64,000 nt of DNA from Leifsonia sp. ZF2019 (lineage in GTDB: Bacteria; Actinomycetota; Actinomycetes; Actinomycetales; Microbacteriaceae): positions 1,488,001 to 1,552,000 of the forward strand of contig NZ_CP065037.1 in NCBI RefSeq assembly GCF_019924635.1. The letters run 5' to 3'. Positions 37,493 to 48,343 of this stretch are shown here, in pieces; position 1 is the stretch's first letter; every line of letters starts with the position of its first letter. A model generated the notes under the pieces. The model saw only the letters and a list, made by a program, of their open reading frames with translations, searched no databases and had not been told where the DNA came from. The position numbers and the translations under genes were made by a program.

Positions 37493-39130
37493 ATGGCAGA
37501 CATTCAGATCAGCCCCGACGAGATCCGGGACGCGCTCAAGGACTTCGTGTCCCAGTACGAGCCGACCAAGGCGGAGACCACCGAGGTCGGACACGTCCTC
37601 GACGCCTCCGACGGCATCGCGCACGTCGAGGGCCTCCCGGGCGTGATGGCCAACGAGCTCATCCGCTTCGCGAACGGCACCCTGGGCCTGGCCCAGAACC
37701 TCGACGAGAACGAGGTCGGCGTCGTCGTCCTCGGCGAGTTCGACCAGATCGTCGAGGGCATGGAGGTGACCCGCACCGGCGAGGTCCTCTCCGTGCCGGT
37801 CGGCGACGGCTACCTCGGCCGCGTGGTCGACCCGCTGGGCAACCCGATCGACGGTCTCGGCGAGATCGCCTCGGAGGGTCGCCGCGAGCTCGAGCTCCAG
37901 GCCCCCGGCGTCATGCAGCGCAAGTCGGTGCACGAGCCGCTCCAGACCGGCATCAAGGCCATCGACGCCATGATCCCCGTCGGCCGCGGCCAGCGTCAGC
38001 TGATCATCGGCGACCGCCAGACCGGCAAGACGGCCATCGCGATCGACACGATCATCAACCAGAAGGCCAACTGGGAGTCGGGCGACGTCAACAAGCAGGT
38101 CCGCTGCATCTACGTCGCCATCGGCCAGAAGGGCTCGACCATCGCCTCGGTGAAGGGCGCGCTCGAGGACGCCGGCGCGATGGAGTACACCACCATCGTC
38201 GCGGCCCCCGCCTCCGACCCGGCCGGCTTCAAGTACCTCGCCCCGTACACCGGCTCCGCCATCGGCCAGCACTGGATGTACGGCGGCAAGCACGTCCTCA
38301 TCATCTTCGACGACCTGTCGAAGCAGGCAGAGGCCTACCGCGCCGTGTCCCTCCTCCTCCGCCGTCCGCCGGGACGCGAGGCCTACCCGGGTGACGTCTT
38401 CTACCTGCACTCCCGCCTGCTGGAGCGTTGCGCCAAGCTCTCCGACGAGCTGGGCGCCGGCTCGATGACCGGTCTGCCGATCATCGAGACCAAGGCGAAC
38501 GACGTCTCCGCGTACATCCCGACCAACGTGATCTCGATCACCGACGGCCAGATCTTCCTCCAGTCGGACCTCTTCAACGCCAACCAGCGTCCCGCCGTGG
38601 ACGTCGGAATCTCGGTCTCCCGAGTCGGCGGCGACGCGCAGGTCAAGTCGATCAAGAAGGTCTCCGGCACGCTCAAGCTCGAGCTCGCCCAGTACCGCTC
38701 GCTCGAGGCGTTCGCGATGTTCGCGTCCGACCTCGATGCGGCCAGCCGCCGCCAGCTCGCCCGTGGCGCGCGCCTCACCGAGCTGCTCAAGCAGCCGCAG
38801 TACTCGCCGTACCCGGTGGAGGAGCAGGTCGTCTCGATCTGGGCCGGCACCAACGGCAAGCTGGACGAGGTCGCCGTCGAGGACGTGCTCCGCTTCGAAT
38901 CCGAGCTGCTCGACCACCTGCGCCGCAACACCGACATCCTGACCACGCTCCGCGAGACCAACGTCCTCGACGACAGCACGGTCGAGGCGCTCGGCGCCGA
39001 GGTCGACAAGTTCAAGCTCGAGTTCCAGACCGGAGAGGGCAAGCCGCTCGCCTCGGTCGGGCGCGAGGAGTTCGAGGCCATCGCGGAAGAGGACGTCGAC
39101 CAGGAGCGCATCGTCAAGGCGAAGCGCTGA
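37493..39130 (+). CDS. atpA: ATP synthase subunit alpha
   Basis: A 545-aa non-catalytic nucleotide-binding F1 subunit. The P-loop is [13 protein letters not shown] (about residue 172), the alpha-subunit signature [14 protein letters not shown] is intact, and the arginine finger is in SVSRVGG. The N-terminus starts with the usual disordered [15 protein letters not shown] ribosome site (AGGGA) precedes the ATG. Confidence 0.98.
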   Translation: MADIQISPDEIRDALKDFVSQYEPTKAETTEVGHVLDASDGIAHVEGLPGVMANELIRFANGTLGLAQNLDENEVGVVVLGEFDQIVEGMEVTRTGEVLSVPVGDGYLGRVVDPLGNPIDGLGEIASEGRRELELQAPGVMQRKSVHEPLQTGIKAIDAMIPVGRGQRQLIIGDRQTGKTAIAIDTIINQKANWESGDVNKQVRCIYVAIGQKGSTIASVKGALEDAGAMEYTTIVAAPASDPAGFKYLAPYTGSAIGQHWMYGGKHVLIIFDDLSKQAEAYRAVSLLLRRPPGREAYPGDVFYLHSRLLERCAKLSDELGAGSMTGLPIIETKANDVSAYIPTNVISITDGQIFLQSDLFNANQRPAVDVGISVSRVGGDAQVKSIKKVSGTLKLELAQYRSLEAFAMFASDLDAASRRQLARGARLTELLKQPQYSPYPVEEQVVSIWAGTNGKLDEVAVEDVLRFESELLDHLRRNTDILTTLRETNVLDDSTVEALGAEVDKFKLEFQTGEGKPLASVGREEFEAIAEEDVDQERIVKAKR

Positions 39131-39162
39131 GCCGGCACGCTCAGTAGGAACTTAGGAGACAC

Positions 39163-41566
<2,404 letters not shown>

Positions 41567-41568
41567 TC

Positions 41569-41829
41569 ATGGCTGTTCTCAACGTGAGCGTCGTCGCCGC
41601 CGACCACGAAGTGTGGTCGGGCGAGGCGAGCATGGTCGTTGCTCGGACCGTGGAAGGGCAGATCGGTATCCTGCCCGGCCACGAGCCGCTGCTGGCCATT
41701 CTCGCCTCCGGCGAGGTGCGCGTGACCCTGAACGGCGGGGAGTCGATCACGGCGCAGGCCGACGACGGCTTCCTCTCCGTGGAGAACAACACGGTCACCG
41801 TCGTGGCCCGCCAGGCGGAGCTCGTCTGA
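41569..41829 (+). CDS. atpC: ATP synthase subunit epsilon, short form
   Basis: An 86-aa F1 subunit that holds only the N-terminal beta-sandwich: LNVSVVAADHEVWSGEASMVVARTVEGQIGILPGHEPLLAIL...GFLSVENNTVTVVARQAELV. The C-terminal two-helix domain of about 45 residues, which in E. coli and Bacillus inhibits ATP hydrolysis, is missing. The stop codon (TGA at 41827) is followed after 1 nt by another gene, so this is not a sequencing-edge truncation. The ATG follows AAGGAGAA in the end of atpD. Confidence 0.92.
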   Translation: MAVLNVSVVAADHEVWSGEASMVVARTVEGQIGILPGHEPLLAILASGEVRVTLNGGESITAQADDGFLSVENNTVTVVARQAELV

Positions 41830-41830
41830 C

Positions 41831-42388
41831 ATGGCGGAGCCGGCAGCCCCCCTCGACCGCCAGTTCGGTGACGTCCGCGTCCCCGTGCTGGTGGTGATGG
41901 CGGGGCTGCCCGGCTCCGGCAAGTCCACGATCGGCGAGATCGTCGCGAGCCGCATCGGCGCGACCGCGATCTCCGTCGATCCCATCGAGGCGTCGATCCT
42001 GCGCGCAGGCATCGACTCCGACCAGCCGACCGGCCTCGCCGCCTACCTCGTGGCGGAGACCATGGCCGAGCAGGTGCTCGTCTCGGGCCGCTCCGTCGTC
42101 GTCGACGCGGTGAACGCGGTCGAGCCGGCCCGCCTGCAGTGGCGGGATCTCGCGGAGCGCTGCGGCGTCTCCCTGCACGTCGTGGAGACCGTCTGCGACG
42201 ACGAAGAGCTGCACCGCGACCGGTTGAGCAAGCGCGAGACGCCGATCACGGGCTACGCCGTCGAGCAGAGCATCGAGGACTACGCGGAGTGGAAGGGCGC
42301 CAGCGCGGCGCTGCCCCGCATCACCCTGGACACCTCCCAGCCGCTCGGCCAGAACGTCGAGGCGGCGGTCGCCTTCGTCGGACGCTAG
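41831..42388 (+). CDS. P-loop kinase (AAA_33/zeta-like family)
   Basis: A 185-aa predicted kinase. Walker A is VVMAGLPGSGKSTIGEIV (residues 22-39); the DxxE-like segment VVVDAVNAVEPARLQW and the LID-type RDRLSKRETPI arginines follow the pattern of small AAA_33 kinases (polynucleotide, gluconate or antibiotic kinases). The substrate is unknown. It starts 1 nt after the atpC stop and ends 1 nt before yaaA, so all three are probably read on one mRNA. Confidence 0.82.
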   Translation: MAEPAAPLDRQFGDVRVPVLVVMAGLPGSGKSTIGEIVASRIGATAISVDPIEASILRAGIDSDQPTGLAAYLVAETMAEQVLVSGRSVVVDAVNAVEPARLQWRDLAERCGVSLHVVETVCDDEELHRDRLSKRETPITGYAVEQSIEDYAEWKGASAALPRITLDTSQPLGQNVEAAVAFVGR

Positions 42389-42389
42389 C

Positions 42390-43208
42390 GTGCTGATCCT
42401 CCTGCCGCCCTCCGAGACGAAGAGGGACGGGGGAGTGGGTGCGCCGCTCGACCTGGACCTGCTCAGCCACCCCTCGCTCACCTCCGTGCGTCGCGAGGTC
42501 ATCGACGCTGTGCTGACGCTCTCGGCGGATCGCGACGCTGCGGTCCGCGCGCTCAAGCTCGGCCCCAAGCAGGCCGGCGAGGTCGATCGCAACCGCGCCA
42601 TCCTCACCTCACCGACGATGTCCGCACTCGAGCGGTACACCGGAGTGCTCTACGATGCGCTCGCGCCGCAGACGCTGGCACCGGACGCGCTGGGATTCGC
42701 TGCGTCCACCGTCGCAGTGCAGTCGGCGCTGCTCGGCCTCGTGGGTGCGGCGGACCTCATCCCGGCCTACCGGCTGTCGTTCGACTCGCGACTCTCGTTC
42801 GAGCGCGGGGTGCCGTCGCTCAAGAGACGCTGGGCGCCGACGTCGGGCGCCGTGCTGGAGGAGCGAGACGGTCTCATCCTGGATCTCCGGTCCGAGGGCT
42901 ATGCCGCGTTGGGGCCGATCCCGCGTCGGCGCGGGGCCCATTACGTCCGCGTGCTCGCCCGCGACGAGAGTGGAAACGTCCGTGCCCTCAATCACTTCAA
43001 CAAGCAGGCCAAGGGCCTGCTGACCCGCGCCCTCGTCGAGGCCGGCATCGACTTCGCCACGACCACGGACCTGCTCGACTGGGCAGCGACCGAACGGTAC
43101 GAGCTGGCGGGGGCCGCGGACGGCTCGGGCGATCTCGAGCTCGTGGTCCCGGAGGTCGCCGGTTCGCCCGACAGGCTGATGGCCGTATTGCGGAGCGACG
43201 CCGCGTAG
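42390..43208 (+). CDS. yaaA: YaaA family peroxide stress protein
   Basis: A 272-aa DUF328 protein. E. coli YaaA binds DNA and lowers free iron during peroxide stress. Typical motifs: ILLPPSETKRDGG at the N-terminus, RYTGVLYDAL, YRLSFDSRLSF, GLILDLRSEGYAAL and NHFNKQAKGLLTRAL. The GTG begins 1 nt after the kinase stop codon, without its own clear ribosome site. It is probably the last gene of the extended atp operon. DNA beyond it is the window's only long gene-free region. Confidence 0.88.
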   Translation: MLILLPPSETKRDGGVGAPLDLDLLSHPSLTSVRREVIDAVLTLSADRDAAVRALKLGPKQAGEVDRNRAILTSPTMSALERYTGVLYDALAPQTLAPDALGFAASTVAVQSALLGLVGAADLIPAYRLSFDSRLSFERGVPSLKRRWAPTSGAVLEERDGLILDLRSEGYAALGPIPRRRGAHYVRVLARDESGNVRALNHFNKQAKGLLTRALVEAGIDFATTTDLLDWAATERYELAGAADGSGDLELVVPEVAGSPDRLMAVLRSDAA

Positions 43209-43259
43209 GCTCCGCCGCACCCGTGTGTGACGCTCGCTCCTCTTCGTGTCGATTCACTC

Positions 43260-43290
43260 TTGCATTCACGGGAAAGTGAGATAAACTCAC
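43260..43290 (+). promoter_or_regulatory. Candidate promoter with overlapping palindrome
   Basis: TTGCAT (43260-43265), 16 nt, TAAACT (43282-43287). The -10 overlaps a palindrome GTGAG-ATAAA-CTCAC (43276-43290), which could be an operator. It reads toward the structured segment at 43357-43516. The A/T-rich -10 stands out from its surroundings. Confidence 0.45.
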
Positions 43291-43356
43291 ACTAAGCGAG
43301 AAGGGATCTCCGATCCGAGAAGCGGGACGCCGCGGGGGTGTCAGCGCGACTCGCGG

Positions 43357-43516
43357 AATAGTCGGGCCGACGAAGCTCTCGACGTGTCATCCCACGTCGG
43401 TGTCGGGGTCGTGTGTGATGGTGGTGCGGTACCGCGTGCGGTCGGGCACGAGCGGAGTGTCACCGTCGCCAGCGAGAAACGACCCTCGACAACACGCCTC
43501 CGTCGGCCCGACTATT
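43357..43516 (+). ncRNA. Candidate structured RNA in the yaaA-tag gap (unknown family)
   Basis: The 358-nt gap between yaaA and tag has no credible reading frame but contains nested helices. P1: AATAGTCGGGCCGACG (43357-43372) with 43501-43516, 16 bp perfect. P2: CGACGTG/CACGTCG (43380-43399) with a 6-nt loop. P3: 43401-43412 with 43479-43491, 12 bp with one G-U pair and one bulge. P4: GUGAUGGUG (43415-43423) with CACCGUCGC (43461-43469), 9 bp with two G-U pairs. All G-U pairs fall on the plus strand and would be A-C mismatches on the other, which argues for plus-strand RNA. No motifs of RNase P RNA, SRP RNA or tmRNA are seen. A miniature transposable element is the main alternative. Confidence 0.45.
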
Positions 43517-43566
43517 CGTCCGTCAGTCCGGCCGTGTCTGCGGCTGCGGGCCGCGGTGCCCCGCCG

Positions 43567-44238
43567 TCAGGCGGCCCGGAAGCACCCGGCGAAGTGGTCG
43601 TCCACCATCCCGGTCGCCTGCATCAGGGCGTACATGGTGGTCGGCCCGACGAAGCGGAAGCCCCGTCGGCGCAGCTCCTTGCTCAGAGCGGTCGATTCGG
43701 GCGTGACGGCCGGCACGTCGCCCCACGCGCGCGGCCGTGCGCTCTCCGGAGCCCTCGGGGGAGCGAAGCCCCACAGAAGCTCCTCGAGGGGCACGTCGAG
43801 GCCGAGGACGGCGCGCGCGTTGGAGATCGTCGCTTCGATCTTGCCGCGGTGCCGGATGATCCGCTCGTCTCCGAGCAGGCGCAGCACGTCGTCCTCCGTC
43901 ATCGCCGCGACCCGCTCCGGCTCGAAGCCGAGGAACACCTCCCGGAAGGCCGGGCGACGGCGCAGGATTGTGATCCACGAGAGCCCCGCCTGGAACCCCT
44001 CCAGGGAGAGCTTCTCGTACAGCGCACGCGGATCGCGCTGCTCGCGGCCCCACTCCTCGTCGTGATAGCGGCGGTACTCCGCATCGGAGGCGGACCAGGA
44101 GCAGCGGTCGAGACCGTCGTCGCCCCGGGCCAGGGCGGCGCGCACCGGAGTGGATCCTGCGTCGGAATCGATGGCGCGGCCAGCGGCGTTGGTGGCGGCG
44201 GCGTTCGTGGCGGCGGCGTTCGTCTCGTCGATGCTCAT
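43567..44238 (-). CDS. tag: DNA-3-methyladenine glycosylase I
   Basis: A 223-aa base-excision enzyme removing 3-methyladenine. RCSWSASDAEYRRYHDEEWG is the Tag N-terminal motif with the first zinc Cys; LSLEGFQAGLSWITIL and the C-terminal VGPTTMYALMQATGMVDDH follow, with the zinc-binding pattern largely kept (the last Cys in AGCFRAA). About 35 extra N-terminal residues include a short NAAAT repeat. The ATG overlaps the ogt stop (ATGA), giving an alkylation-repair operon ogt-tag. Confidence 0.93.
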   Translation of the reverse strand: MSIDETNAAATNAAATNAAGRAIDSDAGSTPVRAALARGDDGLDRCSWSASDAEYRRYHDEEWGREQRDPRALYEKLSLEGFQAGLSWITILRRRPAFREVFLGFEPERVAAMTEDDVLRLLGDERIIRHRGKIEATISNARAVLGLDVPLEELLWGFAPPRAPESARPRAWGDVPAVTPESTALSKELRRRGFRFVGPTTMYALMQATGMVDDHFAGCFRAA

Positions 44239-44729
44239 GCGGCCAGCAGGATCCCCTCGTGCTCCAGGAGCCACAGTTTGGTCGGGACGCCCTCGCCGCC
44301 GCTGTAGCCCGTCACCTTTCCGCTCGTGGACAGCACGCGGTGGCAGCCCACGATGATCGGCACCGGGTTCGCTCCGACGGCGCCGCCGATGGCGCGCCCG
44401 TACCCGCTGTAGCCGAGCGAGAGCCCGAGCTCGCCGTACGAGGTGAGCGTGCCGAACTCGAGGCTCTGCAGCCGCTCCCACACCGCTCGTCGAAACGGTG
44501 TGCCCTCGAACCGCACCGGCACGTCGAACTCGCGCCTGTCGCCGGCGAAGTACTCCGCAAGCTGGCGCGCCGCCTCGTCGAGGACGCCCCCGCTGCGTTC
44601 AGGATGCTCGTCGAGCGGGAGGCGGCCGCCGCGCTCGATCGAGAGCGAGGTCACGGCATCGCCGTCGCCGGTGAGCTCGATCCTGCCGATCGGACTCGTG
44701 GTGCGGAGGAGGTACGCGAAGCTGGTCAT
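44235..44729 (-). CDS. ogt: Methylated-DNA--protein-cysteine methyltransferase
   Basis: A 164-aa suicide repair protein that removes alkyl groups from O6 of guanine. The active-site motif reads VGCHRVL (Cys about residue 128), a variant of the usual PCHRV; the Asn-hinge region is AIGGAVGANPVPIIVG, and GYSGG follows. A -10 box TAGAGT lies 6 nt before the ATG with no ribosome site, so the transcript is probably leaderless. It is first in the ogt-tag operon. Confidence 0.93.
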   Translation of the reverse strand: MTSFAYLLRTTSPIGRIELTGDGDAVTSLSIERGGRLPLDEHPERSGGVLDEAARQLAEYFAGDRREFDVPVRFEGTPFRRAVWERLQSLEFGTLTSYGELGLSLGYSGYGRAIGGAVGANPVPIIVGCHRVLSTSGKVTGYSGGEGVPTKLWLLEHEGILLAA

Positions 44730-44821
44730 GTGTCGACTCTAGGAGCAGCCACCGACGGAGGCTCGCGGAAATCGGACATTGGGGACACGGGGCGTCGGTG
44801 GCCTCGCTGTGGATGGGCGCA

Positions 44822-44875
44822 GGCCGCTCCCGCGCGCTCGAACCGGGCGGGAGCGGCCGCACCCCGTCCTAGACT
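44822..44875 (+). promoter_or_regulatory. Promoter of the aldo/keto reductase with a 12-bp inverted repeat
   Basis: TAGACT (44870-44875) lies 6 nt before the ATG at 44882, so the transcript is likely leaderless. GGCCGCTCCCGC (44822-44833) and GCGGGAGCGGCC (44847-44858) are perfect arms with a 13-nt loop; the second arm covers the -35 position. It may be an operator. Confidence 0.5.
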
Positions 44876-44881
44876 CGGGGC

Positions 44882-45853
44882 ATGGCGAACATCGACTACC
44901 GCACGCTCGGCGATTCCGGCCTCGTCGTCTCGACGATCGGTCTCGGCTGCAACAACTTCGGCCGCACCGGCACCGTCACCGAGACGCAGGAGGGCACCGA
45001 CGCCGTGATCGGCGCCGCCATCGATGCGGGCGTCACGTTCTTCGACACGGCCGACATCTACGGCGCCGAGCGCGGGCTCTCGGAGTCGTTGATGGGCAAG
45101 GCCCTCGCGGGCAAGCGCGATCGCATCGTCCTCGCCACCAAGTTCGGCATGGACATGGCGGGGACCAACGGCCCCGATTGGGGAGCGCGCGCTTCACGCC
45201 GCTACATCCGCCTGGCGGTGGAGGCCTCGCTGCGCCGCCTCCGCACCGACTGGATCGACCTCTACCAGCTGCATCGGCCGGACGGCGTCACACCGATCGA
45301 GGAGACCCTCGCGACCCTCGACGACCTGATCGCCGAAGGCAAGATCCGGTACATCGGCCACTCCAACCTGGCCGGCTGGCAGATCGCCGAGGCGGAGTTC
45401 ACGGCTCGACTGCACGGGCATCCGAAGTTCGTCTCCGCGCAGAACGAGTACAGCCTGCTCGTACGCGACGCGGAGCGCGAGGTCCTTCCGGCGGTCACCG
45501 CCTACGGCCTGGGGTTCCTGCCTTTCTTCCCGCTCTACAACGGTCTCTTCACCGGCAAGTTCTCGCGGGAGGGTGGCCCAGCCGACAGCCGCATCATGAT
45601 GATCCGCAAGCACCTGCTCGACGACGCGCCCTGGGACCGCATCGAGGAGTACCAGGCGTTCTGCGACGAGCGCGGGGTGACCATGCTCGCGGCGACCTTC
45701 GCGTGGCTGCTCGCGCAGCCGGGACTCACGAGTGTGATCGCCGGTGCCACGAAGCCGGAGCAGATCGTGGCGAACGCCGAGGCGGCCACCGCGTGGACGC
45801 CGACCGTCGAGGAGGTGGCGCGCATCTCGGAGATCTTCGCCGTCGTGCCGTAG
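44882..45853 (+). CDS. Aldo/keto reductase
   Basis: A 323-aa NADPH-dependent TIM-barrel oxidoreductase. The catalytic tetrad is visible: Asp and Tyr in FFDTADIYGAERGLSE, Lys in LATKFGM, His in YQLHRPD. The C-terminal cofactor loop is SVIAGATKPEQI. It resembles the YajO/Tas-like general AKR group; the natural substrate is unknown. It is monocistronic and followed by a short hairpin before the TetR gene. Confidence 0.9.
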   Translation: MANIDYRTLGDSGLVVSTIGLGCNNFGRTGTVTETQEGTDAVIGAAIDAGVTFFDTADIYGAERGLSESLMGKALAGKRDRIVLATKFGMDMAGTNGPDWGARASRRYIRLAVEASLRRLRTDWIDLYQLHRPDGVTPIEETLATLDDLIAEGKIRYIGHSNLAGWQIAEAEFTARLHGHPKFVSAQNEYSLLVRDAEREVLPAVTAYGLGFLPFFPLYNGLFTGKFSREGGPADSRIMMIRKHLLDDAPWDRIEEYQAFCDERGVTMLAATFAWLLAQPGLTSVIAGATKPEQIVANAEAATAWTPTVEEVARISEIFAVVP

Positions 45854-45867
45854 CGGGGAGGGAGCCT

Positions 45868-45884
45868 GTTCGCCGTGGGCGAAC
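45868..45884 (+). terminator. Short hairpin after the aldo/keto reductase
   Basis: GTTCGCC (45868-45874) and GGCGAAC (45878-45884) pair perfectly with a 3-nt loop, 14 nt after the stop codon. There is no T tract. Confidence 0.45.
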
Positions 45885-45893
45885 GGGTGTGCG

Positions 45894-45923
45894 TTGTGAG
45901 TGAGCACTCACTCCGCGTAGCAT
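45894..45923 (+). promoter_or_regulatory. tetR-ABC operon promoter with TetR-type operator
   Basis: TTGTGA (45894-45899), 18 nt, TAGCAT (45918-45923), then 7 nt to the GTG at 45931. The palindrome GAGTGAG-CA-CTCACTC (45898-45913) fills the spacer. This position would let the encoded TetR protein repress its own operon; the GTGAGTGNNCACTCAC form is common for this regulator class. Confidence 0.75.
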
Positions 45924-45930
45924 CGCCACC

Positions 45931-46599
45931 GTGATCAGGGAAGACGCCCCCTCCGCGGAGGCCGGGCCGGAGCGACTCGCGCGCGAGGCGCGATCGCGCG
46001 CGCAACCCCTCTCGCCGGACGACCGCAAGGCCATGATCATCGACGCGGTCATCCCGCTGCTCATCGAGCACGGCCGCGGGGTGACCACCCGTCAGATCGC
46101 GGAGGCCGCGGGCATAGCGGAAGGCACCGTCTTCCGTGCCTTCGGCGACAAGGAGACCCTGGTCGCCGCCGCGATCGAGAAGTACCTCGATCCCGAGCCG
46201 CTCAGGGACGCGCTGCGGGCGATCGATCCCGCCCTGCCGCTCGAGCACAAGATCCGCGCGGTCATCTTCCTGATGCGCGAGCGCTTCCAGAGCGTGATGC
46301 GCATGATGGCCGTCATCGGTCCGGAGCGTCCGAGCGTGCCGCAGGAGCGCCACGAGTTCGCGCACATCATCGCCCGCATCATCGAGCCGGAGGCGGCGGC
46401 CCTCAACCTCCCGCCGGAGCGCGTCGCCTACGTGCTCCGTCTGATCAGCTTCTCGTCCGCGTTCCCGGCCCTCAACGAGGGGATCGAGTTCAGCGTGGAC
46501 GAGCTCGCCCGGATCGCGCTCCTCGGCGTCGCCGGGCGCCCGTTCGTCGTCTTCACGCCCTCGGGCGCCGCTCCCGCCGCCGACGCGGCTCACCACTAG
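45931..46599 (+). CDS. TetR family transcriptional regulator of the ABC exporter
   Basis: A 222-aa regulator. The helix-turn-helix is VTTRQIAEAAGIAEGTVFRAFGDKETLVAAAI (about residues 50-81), preceded by a 35-residue basic/acidic extension; the rest is the ligand-binding helical domain. The GTG start appears leaderless. Its TAG overlaps the ribosome site (TAGGAGG) of the first ABC gene, so the three genes form one operon. It probably responds to a substrate of the exporter. Confidence 0.9.
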   Translation: MIREDAPSAEAGPERLAREARSRAQPLSPDDRKAMIIDAVIPLLIEHGRGVTTRQIAEAAGIAEGTVFRAFGDKETLVAAAIEKYLDPEPLRDALRAIDPALPLEHKIRAVIFLMRERFQSVMRMMAVIGPERPSVPQERHEFAHIIARIIEPEAAALNLPPERVAYVLRLISFSSAFPALNEGIEFSVDELARIALLGVAGRPFVVFTPSGAAPAADAAHH

Positions 46600-46609
46600 G
46601 AGGTCGCAC

Positions 46610-48343
46610 ATGCTCCTGAGACTGCTCGGCCGGTTCCTCCGGCCTCATTGGCGGCTGCTCGTCGGGGTGGTGGTGTTCCAGCTCGGCCAGTCGCTGCTCT
46701 CGCTCTGGTTGCCGACGCTCAACGCCGACATCACCGACAACGGCATCGCCAAGGGCGACGCAGGCTACATCCTGACCGTCGGCGCCGGGATGCTCGGCGT
46801 CACCCTCGTGCAGGTGGCCTGCTCCATCGCCGCGGTGTACTTCGGCGCCAAGGTCGCGATGCGGGTCGGCCGCGATCTGCGCACGGCCGTCTTCCACAAA
46901 GTGGGGGAGTTCTCGGAGCGTGAGGTCTCGCGGTTCGGGGCGCCGTCGCTCATCACCCGCACCACGAACGACGTGCAGCAGGTCCAGATGCTCGTGCTCA
47001 TGACGTGCACGCTCCTGGTGTCCGCGCCCATCCTCGCGGTCGGCGGCATCGTGCTCGCCATGCAGCAGGACCTCGAGCTCTCCTGGCTCATCGCCGTGAG
47101 CGTGCCCGTCCTGCTCGTCGCGGTCGGCCTGATCATCACCCGCATGGTGCCCCTGTTCCGCAGGATGCAGGAGCGGATCGACCGCGTCAACCGCGTGCTG
47201 CGGGAGCAGCTCACCGGAATCCGCGTCGTGCGGGCGTTCGTCCGTGAGGACGTCGAGACGGCGCGCTTCACGGTCGCCAACGACGAGGTGACCGAGACGG
47301 CGCTCAAGGCGGGCCGGCTCTTCGCGCTGATGTTCCCCATCGTGATGCTCGTGCTCAACGTGTCGAGCGTGGCCGTGATCTGGTTCGGCGCCTTCCGCGT
47401 CGACGACGGATCGATGCAGATCGGAACGCTGACGGCGTTCCTGCAGTACCTCATGCAGATCCTCATGGGCGTCATGATGTCGACGATGATGGCGGTGCTC
47501 GTGCCGCGCGCCGCGGTGTGCGCCGACCGGATCGGAGAGCTCCTCGCCACCGAGCCGTCCGTCCACGCTCCCGAGAACCCGGTGACCGCGCTGCCCTCCC
47601 ACGGCACCGTCGAGTTCGTGGACGTCAGCTTCGCCTATCCCGGCGCGGAATCGCCTGTGCTCAGCGACGTGACGTTCCTCGCCAGGGCGGGGGAGACCAC
47701 GGCCATCATCGGCAGCACGGGCTCGGGCAAGACCACCTTGGTGAACCTGGTGCCGCGGCTGTTCGACGCGACGGGCGGCCTCGTGCTGGTGGACGGCGTG
47801 GACGCCGCGGAGCTCGACCCGGAGCTGCTCTGGTCGCGCATCGGTCTGGTGCCTCAGAAGCCCTATCTCTTCTCGGGGACCGTGGCCTCCAACCTCCGCT
47901 ACGGCAAACCGGATGCGACGGACGACGAACTCTGGCGGGCCCTCGAGATCGCCCAGGCGAGGGACTTCGTCGAGGCGATGCCCGAGGGGCTCGACGCGCC
48001 GATCGCCCAGGGCGGCACGAACGTCTCCGGCGGCCAGCGGCAGCGGCTCGCGATCGCGCGCGCTCTCGTCAAGCGGCCCGAGATCTACGTGTTCGACGAC
48101 TCGTTCTCCGCCCTCGACACCGCAACCGATGCCCGGTTGCGCGCGGCACTCGCCCGCTCGGTCGCCGACGCGACGATGATCGTGGTCGCGCAGCGCGTCT
48201 CGACCATCGTCGATGCGGACCAGATCATCGTGCTCGAGGACGGTCGTGTGGTCGGCCGCGGCACGCACGAGGAGCTCCTCGAGAGCAACCCCACCTACGC
48301 CGAGATCGTCTCGTCGCAGCTGACCGCGGAGGAGGCGGCATGA
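46610..48343 (+). CDS. Heterodimeric ABC exporter, subunit 1 (degenerate ATPase site)
   Basis: A 577-aa half-transporter: six membrane helices (residues 15-310), then an ATPase domain with Walker A IIGSTGSGKTTLVNLV, signature NVSGGQRQRLAIARAL and Walker B YVFDDSFSALD. The catalytic Glu after Walker B is Asp here, the mark of the inactive site in heterodimeric exporters such as TmrAB, BmrCD and TM287/288. It overlaps subunit 2 by ATGA. It likely exports lipophilic compounds or drugs, with TetR control supporting that. Confidence 0.92.
   Translation: MLLRLLGRFLRPHWRLLVGVVVFQLGQSLLSLWLPTLNADITDNGIAKGDAGYILTVGAGMLGVTLVQVACSIAAVYFGAKVAMRVGRDLRTAVFHKVGEFSEREVSRFGAPSLITRTTNDVQQVQMLVLMTCTLLVSAPILAVGGIVLAMQQDLELSWLIAVSVPVLLVAVGLIITRMVPLFRRMQERIDRVNRVLREQLTGIRVVRAFVREDVETARFTVANDEVTETALKAGRLFALMFPIVMLVLNVSSVAVIWFGAFRVDDGSMQIGTLTAFLQYLMQILMGVMMSTMMAVLVPRAAVCADRIGELLATEPSVHAPENPVTALPSHGTVEFVDVSFAYPGAESPVLSDVTFLARAGETTAIIGSTGSGKTTLVNLVPRLFDATGGLVLVDGVDAAELDPELLWSRIGLVPQKPYLFSGTVASNLRYGKPDATDDELWRALEIAQARDFVEAMPEGLDAPIAQGGTNVSGGQRQRLAIARALVKRPEIYVFDDSFSALDTATDARLRAALARSVADATMIVVAQRVSTIVDADQIIVLEDGRVVGRGTHEELLESNPTYAEIVSSQLTAEEAA

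Noticed and set aside
42997..43290. Minus-strand frame starting at the GTGAG palindrome
   Set aside because: It overlaps yaaA for most of its length, has no family resemblance and no ribosome site.
43260..43550. RNase P RNA, tmRNA or SRP RNA in the yaaA-tag gap
   Set aside because: The conserved sequence blocks of those RNAs (for example GAGGAAAGTCC for RNase P and the GGAA-loop SRP motif) are not present on either strand, and the size does not fit RNase P or tmRNA.
44160..44232. Repeated GTTGGTGGCGGC-like units at the start of tag as a DNA element
   Set aside because: They simply encode a short NAAAT peptide repeat in the N-terminal extension of Tag.
43384..44307. Plus-strand frame (307 codons) through the yaaA-tag gap and opposite tag
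   Set aside because: Most of it mirrors tag; no domain, no ribosome site and a start in the middle of the candidate RNA structure.
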